In this document: positions 60,017-64,000 of the stretch, piece after piece
How the letters are laid out: every line of letters begins with the position of its first letter
How positions within the stretch are numbered: the stretch's first letter is position 1
Source of the DNA: Promethearchaeota archaeon
GTDB lineage: Archaea; Asgardarchaeota; Lokiarchaeia; Sigyniarchaeales; SOKP01
Length of the DNA: 64,000 bases
Direction: 5' to 3'
Assembly (NCBI GenBank): GCA_016840085.1
Contig: JAEOTA010000088.1
Coordinates: forward strand, 84,517-148,516
Notes under the pieces: model-generated
Database searches by the model: none
What the model was told of the DNA's origin: nothing
Seen by the model: the letters and a program-made list of their open reading frames with translations, nothing else
Made by a program: the position numbers and the translations under genes

Positions 60017-61906
60017 TTAGCCAATCATATCAAGGAACTCTTGCTCAGTAATAATCTTGGTGCCTTGGTCTTGAGCCTTTACATATTTAGCGGTCGGCTC
60101 TGTGGAATTGGTTACCAGATAGGATAAATTCTTTACTACCCCACTTTTAGCTTCTCCGCCATGCTCTTTTACCAGTTCTTCCGCTTCAGCTCGTTTCATG
60201 GTCTCAAGTTTTCCTGTAAAGCAAAACGTCATACCCTCCAATTTACCTCCCATAGTTATGCCCTCCTTTATTTTTATTTTATTGGTATCTAATACTGCTT
60301 TCATTTCAGGATAAAGTGTGTTGACACCTTCGAGTAAGTATGAGGCGGTAAGTTCCGCAAACCCGTCAACCTGCGATAATTGGTGAACAGACGCATTCTT
60401 GATTTTATCTAACGTGTCAAATCCCTCATCTACTACTCGCTGAGTCAGATCTTCTCCAATGTTTTCAATGTCAAATCCCCCAATAAATTTGGCTAACGAA
60501 ACTTCTTTTACTGCTAATAAGTTGTTTAACGCTTTTTCAGCCGAAATTTCCTTCACTTGATCAAATCGGGTTAAATCTGAGACTTTTAAGCTATATAAAT
60601 CGGCAATGGTTTTGATGTTTCCATTATCAAATAAGGGTTTCAGCATTAATTTTTCGCTGAAGTGTTTCACCTCTAATTTTTTTATCCATTTTACAATGCG
60701 ATGATACAGTCTTTTTGGGCAGGCTTGATTTGGACAATATAAGCGTGTGCCCTCATTAGTAAGAGGAGTATTACAGACTTCGCAAATAGAAGGTATTGGG
60801 ATTTCTTTAGCATCTGGTGGAGTATTTATTACTTGTTCTATTTTTGGAATAATTTCTCCTCTTTTACTGATAAATACTTCAGAACCAATTTTTATCTTAA
60901 GTTCCTCAATTAAATTAGGATTGGCTAAACTTGCCCTAGAGACATTCGTGCCCATTAATCTTACAGGATCGACAATGGCGACGGGTGTATAATTCTGGCC
61001 ACTGATACTCCACTCCACGTCTCTCAAAACGGTTTCTATCTCTTCTGCATGGAATTTAAAGGCGATTTGCTTCATGGGTCTTGTACGAGCCATATCCCCA
61101 AGGTCGATTTCTCTTCCCTTAATAACCAGTCCGTCAATATCATAGTCTAACGTGTCTCTAATATTGTTCATCACATCTTCTCTTACCTCAATAACTTCTT
61201 GCGGGGTTTTTACAGTTTTTGTTTTAATAGTGTCGAATCCCTGTTCCTTCAACCATTTTAGCTTTTGAGTTTCAGTAGTAAATACAACCTTATCAGTCGT
61301 GCTAATTGCATCATAATAGACGAGGTTCAAATCTCCGCTTCCTACACTATCTTTTCTTCTTACGAGTCCAGCCGCAGCATTTCTACAATTTTGCTTATCA
61401 GAATATCTCTTTTCAAATGTCTCATGGAAAAGTAGGATTTCAGCTCTCACTGCCCCAGTAAATGGAGCTCTTAACTTAGACACAAATCCTTTCATATTTA
61501 CGACATTCGCCGATACATCATCACCTTTTATCCCATCTCCTCTGGTAATCGCATATTGAAAGATGGCCTCTTCATACTGTAATTCGATACTAATCCCATC
61601 AAGCTTGAATTGGATAAGAAAGGTTTTATAATTCCGTTTTCGTGCCCACTTCATGAACTCTTTGGAATCAACTACTTTATCCTGAGAGGTCATTGGGATG
61701 ATATGCTCTCGCTTAGTAAATAATTCTGAACTATCCACCCCGATTTTAAATAAGATTGGATTGTCAGGATCACGTTCTCGCAGTTCATCTTCTAAAGCGT
61801 CATAATTTGCGTCGGAAATCTCTGGCTGTTCATTATAGTAGAGATATCTGTGGTGTCTAATTTCCTTAACTAGATATTTAATTCTTTCTTCCTGTCCTCT
61901 GGTCAT
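60017..61906 (-). CDS. ligA: NAD+-dependent DNA ligase LigA
   Basis: Seals DNA nicks using NAD+. A 629-residue LigA with all domains: Ia (RHHRYLYYNEQPEISDANYD), adenylation domain with the nucleophile K101 in KLDGISIE and ITRGDGIKGDDV, OB domain, four-Cys zinc finger (CEVC...YCPNQACPKRLYHR), helix-hairpin-helix repeats (FIGGFDIENIGEDL; QVDGFAELTASYLLEG) and a C-terminal BRCT (MTFCFTGKLETMKRAEAEEL). Archaea normally use ATP-dependent ligase; LigA in archaea is rare and often on viruses or transferred segments. Its neighbours are unknown, accessory-type genes. Confidence 0.95.
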   Translation of the reverse strand: MTRGQEERIKYLVKEIRHHRYLYYNEQPEISDANYDALEDELRERDPDNPILFKIGVDSSELFTKREHIIPMTSQDKVVDSKEFMKWARKRNYKTFLIQFKLDGISIELQYEEAIFQYAITRGDGIKGDDVSANVVNMKGFVSKLRAPFTGAVRAEILLFHETFEKRYSDKQNCRNAAAGLVRRKDSVGSGDLNLVYYDAISTTDKVVFTTETQKLKWLKEQGFDTIKTKTVKTPQEVIEVREDVMNNIRDTLDYDIDGLVIKGREIDLGDMARTRPMKQIAFKFHAEEIETVLRDVEWSISGQNYTPVAIVDPVRLMGTNVSRASLANPNLIEELKIKIGSEVFISKRGEIIPKIEQVINTPPDAKEIPIPSICEVCNTPLTNEGTRLYCPNQACPKRLYHRIVKWIKKLEVKHFSEKLMLKPLFDNGNIKTIADLYSLKVSDLTRFDQVKEISAEKALNNLLAVKEVSLAKFIGGFDIENIGEDLTQRVVDEGFDTLDKIKNASVHQLSQVDGFAELTASYLLEGVNTLYPEMKAVLDTNKIKIKEGITMGGKLEGMTFCFTGKLETMKRAEAEELVKEHGGEAKSGVVKNLSYLVTNSTEPTAKYVKAQDQGTKIITEQEFLDMIG

Positions 61907-62143
61907 CTTTTACCCCTCACGAAATGAATTAAGCAGGTATGATACATAATATTTATGTTTTTTTAAATTAAAAGAGGCTTTGGAATTATTATCATTTTAA
62001 TTTGAAAATTAATGATAAATTAAAGCATTTTTAACAATAAAAATATCATATCTTAAATGTATTCCACTCTTACAAGTTATTTCTTATTTTAAAACAAAAA
62101 TAATAGAAAAAAAATGAAGTTAGAAATTATTTTTAATTATCAG

Positions 62144-62572
62144 TTATTCATATTGTCTTAAAATGGTAATAGGGCTATTACAAACGGAACATTTTTTTGC
62201 TAAGGTATCTACAACCATTTCACAATTTAAGCATATTCTTACAATTGCTCGCTTGGCTATTCCGTTGAGATCATAAATCCAATGTTCACAATTATCTTCT
62301 TTATGTTTCTTGGCGATTTGATTAAGTCTTTCTTTATTACATTCTTGTAATTCTTCAGCAGAAAACTTGGCTGTATTGTGAAGGATCTCAAGAATCAAAC
62401 TCTCTTTTTCTGCATCGTGTTTATTCAAAGAATCGAGTTCCAATGTCTTATGCTCAGAATGGGATCCTCTAAATACTTTATAAAACGCGACATAATCATA
62501 TTCTATTGGGATTTTTGTATTAACATATCTTTCTTGTGTAATATTTTGACTCATATCTTTACCAACCCTCAT
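62144..62572 (-). CDS. Unknown protein with C-terminal zinc ribbon
   Basis: A 142-residue soluble protein. The C-terminal part has RICLNCEMVVDTLAKKCSVC (CxxC...CxxC zinc ribbon); a helix LNQIAKKHKEDNCEHWIYDL precedes it. The N-terminal 60 residues are charged and helical. ATG at 62554 (MSQNITQERY) is an alternative start. Zinc ribbons of this kind occur in nucleic-acid-binding proteins of archaeal viruses and plasmids; function unknown. Confidence 0.5.
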   Translation of the reverse strand: MRVGKDMSQNITQERYVNTKIPIEYDYVAFYKVFRGSHSEHKTLELDSLNKHDAEKESLILEILHNTAKFSAEELQECNKERLNQIAKKHKEDNCEHWIYDLNGIAKRAIVRICLNCEMVVDTLAKKCSVCNSPITILRQYE

Positions 62573-62672
62573 ATTGAGTACTTAAAATGAATCTATTATA
62601 AAATTAAAAAAAATAGAGACAAGTAATTTACTAAACCAAATTAACCCTTCCAATTTATGTGATACAAAATCC

Positions 62673-63659
62673 TCATACAGCCTTCTGTAGTCCTCTATAA
62701 ATCTTTAACTTTTCTTTTATCTCTCGATACTCATCTGTGCTGATGTTATAGACAAAATTGGATTTTGGAATGAAAACTTCTCGTCCATCACTTTCGAATT
62801 TCTCAAGAGACACCTTAACTTTCTTTCGAGAAATATACCTTCTGTATATTTTATATGCATCTTGAATTTTTTGAATATCACTTTGGCTAAGCTCAGAGAA
62901 GTGATCACTATTCTTTCTCTCATGGGCGTTATACTCCTCTATTTCTCTCTCCAATAAATTCGAGATCTTAAGTGCCATACTTCTAATGCTTACAGAAGTC
63001 TGGTGAAATAGTGGTGAAAGCTGCTTTCCTATTTTCCATGTCGATACTTTAGTATATACCAAATAATAAATAATATAGATATATTTAATAACTAAAAATC
63101 TGTTCTCCTCAGTGATATACTTCTCCCCTAATTGTTGTAATATCTTTTCAGGAATAATATCACGTGGTGCTTTATTATTATGCGTTAATTCCTGATAAAT
63201 CAATCTTTTTAGATGCTTCTTATAATGATTTACCCTTTTCCCTGTGCGTAACGTCCACATGTGAAAATATAACTCTTCGTTATCTACAAATTTCTTGGTA
63301 TATTTTTCGACAACTTTACGCTTAAGTCCAAACTTATGCCCTATCGCTTCATGGGTGGGTAGTGTGTATGAAGGATTCTTCTGAAACCTTTCTTTCTCTT
63401 CTTCTATAAAAGATCGTAATTTATCCAAAATTAATTGAGGAGTTTTATCATTATGTGGATACATTCTGGCATATAAGTTAGTAGTGCTATTCTCAGGTTC
63501 TACTATTTCTTTTGCATACTTTGTTATAGTCCTTCTAGCTATTCCTAGCTCAGAATGGATGCCTCGTAATGAACGTGGCTTATATTGTGGATTTGCCAAA
63601 AATTTAGTTTTCTCTTCTTCAATAATCACTTTTAATTTATCTAAATTTTCTGAATTCAA
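62673..63659 (-). CDS. HTH-repeat DNA-binding-like protein
   Basis: A 328-residue basic protein. Two tandem units of about 65 residues repeat: LKVIIEEEKTKFLANPQYKP with GIHSELGIARRTITKYAKEI, and LRSFIEEEKERFQKNPSYTL with IGHKFGLKRKVVEKYTKKF, each ending in an HTH. A third HTH-like stretch WKIGKQLSPLFHQTSVSIRS follows at about 210-230. Probably a regulator or replication/partition protein of the element. I cannot place it in a named family. Confidence 0.5.
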   Translation of the reverse strand: MNSENLDKLKVIIEEEKTKFLANPQYKPRSLRGIHSELGIARRTITKYAKEIVEPENSTTNLYARMYPHNDKTPQLILDKLRSFIEEEKERFQKNPSYTLPTHEAIGHKFGLKRKVVEKYTKKFVDNEELYFHMWTLRTGKRVNHYKKHLKRLIYQELTHNNKAPRDIIPEKILQQLGEKYITEENRFLVIKYIYIIYYLVYTKVSTWKIGKQLSPLFHQTSVSIRSMALKISNLLEREIEEYNAHERKNSDHFSELSQSDIQKIQDAYKIYRRYISRKKVKVSLEKFESDGREVFIPKSNFVYNISTDEYREIKEKLKIYRGLQKAV

Positions 63660-63925
63660 ATCTTAATTATCCCTCCTTTTTTAAGATTAGTCCTATGTGA
63701 AAAATAATATCTTTTGGGCTATTTAAATCAGAACAATAGACCAACTTAGTAATTTGTAGGTGAACTGATATTTTCATGATCTTATTTTATCATCTCTACT
63801 ATTCTAACAAAAGAAAGAATATGAACCTATAAAAAGAAAAAAACATTTCTAAAGGAAAAGTAAGAAGGGTATGTTTTTGGGTAGTTACAAAATTAAGTGA
63901 TTGTGTTTAAATCTTTCGCTGACCT

Positions 63926-64000
63926 TCATTCTTTTTTTAGCGCGAAATACTTGTTCCAAATCTCTTGGTACTTGCCAAACCATGTATCAAGCTTCTTAAA
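63926..64000 (-). CDS. C-terminal end of an unknown gene (runs off the window)
   Basis: On the minus strand the frame is open from the window edge for 24 codons, ending WNKYFALKKE before a TGA at 63926-63928. Aromatic and lysine-rich. Too little is visible to say more. The 266 bases between it and the HTH gene start hold no feature I can support. Confidence 0.35.
   Translation of the reverse strand, partial: FKKLDTWFGKYQEIWNKYFALKKE

Larger units (their letters stand above)
59262..64000. mobile_element. Putative integrated element (or foreign contig join), right part of window
   Basis: From about 59262 to the window end the sequence is visibly more GC-rich than the rest, all genes are on the minus strand, and the content is accessory: small unknowns, a mini-zincin, NAD+-dependent DNA ligase, a zinc-ribbon protein and an HTH-repeat protein. 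It begins inside the presumed uL14 gene. No integrase or far end is in view, so type and size are unknown. An assembly join gives the same picture. Confidence 0.5.

Noticed and set aside
1..64000. CRISPR arrays and rRNA genes
   Set aside because: No regularly spaced repeats or rRNA-like sequence were seen on either strand.

Overview
The window looks like a piece of an Asgard archaeal chromosome, most like the Lokiarchaeia. The evidence is a very AT-rich archaeal genome with an archaeal ribosomal-protein operon order, archaeal information-processing genes (Trm1, RNase P Rpp29, Sec61beta, type II methionine aminopeptidase, MptE, RadA/RadB-like ATPases), several 'eukaryotic signature' families (TRAPP/V4R-like, Roadblock/LC7, longin-like, ribophorin I-like, OST3/OST6-like, TFE-beta/RPC39-like, a RING/PHD-like finger), and a number of bacterial-type enzymes (LeuRS, TpiA, TlyA, PepD). 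I could not run searches; family names come from motifs read in the translations.

Layout. 0-4.7 kb: 3' part of bacterial-type leuS, a longin-like protein, tpiA, an HdrC-like iron-sulfur protein and a thioredoxin. 4.9-11.8 kb: a two-gene TRAPP/V4R operon followed by an accessory island (a 489-aa unknown, a HExxH zincin, two DUF4238 genes), then a lone copy of the TRAPP gene's C-terminal domain, as if a tandem paralogue had been broken. 11.9-20.6 kb: an unknown protein, Roadblock, MetAP, GT4 and DUF354 glycosyltransferase-like genes, MazG, Sec61beta, ribophorin I-like, Trm112-like and a tRNA-Gln. 20.9-23.5 kb: a hidden ORF with an in-frame TGA in a Cys-x-x-[TGA] context beside a convergent CcdA-like gene, then a solo tnpB element with 19-bp inverted repeats. 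23.6-28.5 kb: ALG7/WecA-like transferase, a large M48 membrane protease and a UbiA-family transferase. 28.8-36.3 kb: a complete oligopeptide ABC transporter. 36.4-56.1 kb: mixed housekeeping genes (DUF362, TlyA, acyltransferase, RuvC-like/RadB-like pair, Trm1-RlmE, TFE-beta-like, RadA-like, MptE, GcvH, NAD-kinase-like, OST3/6-like, PepD, a RING/PHD-like protein, M20 peptidase, ferredoxin, MaoC pair, ribokinase, cupin).

56.3-59.26 kb is the uS19-uL22-uS3-uL29-Rpp29-uS17-(uL14) operon. uS3 is interrupted by two inserts of 31 and 30 nt, placed so that removing both restores a uS3 of normal length. The next gene, expected to be uL14, is cut after about 20 codons, and a visibly more GC-rich block with all genes on the minus strand (small unknowns, a mini-zincin, NAD+-dependent DNA ligase, a zinc-ribbon protein, an HTH-repeat protein) runs to the window end. 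This is either an integrated element or an assembly join.

Genes that probably work together: ALG7-like transferase, GT4/DUF354 enzymes, ribophorin I-like and OST3/6-like proteins and Sec61beta fit N-glycosylation and secretion at the cytoplasmic membrane. The CcdA-like protein and the candidate CxxU protein fit a membrane thiol-relay. The most unusual observations are the candidate selenoprotein (20.9 kb), the doubly interrupted uS3 (57.6-57.8 kb), the island inside the TRAPP duplication (6.9-11.4 kb) and the element junction in uL14 (59.26 kb).
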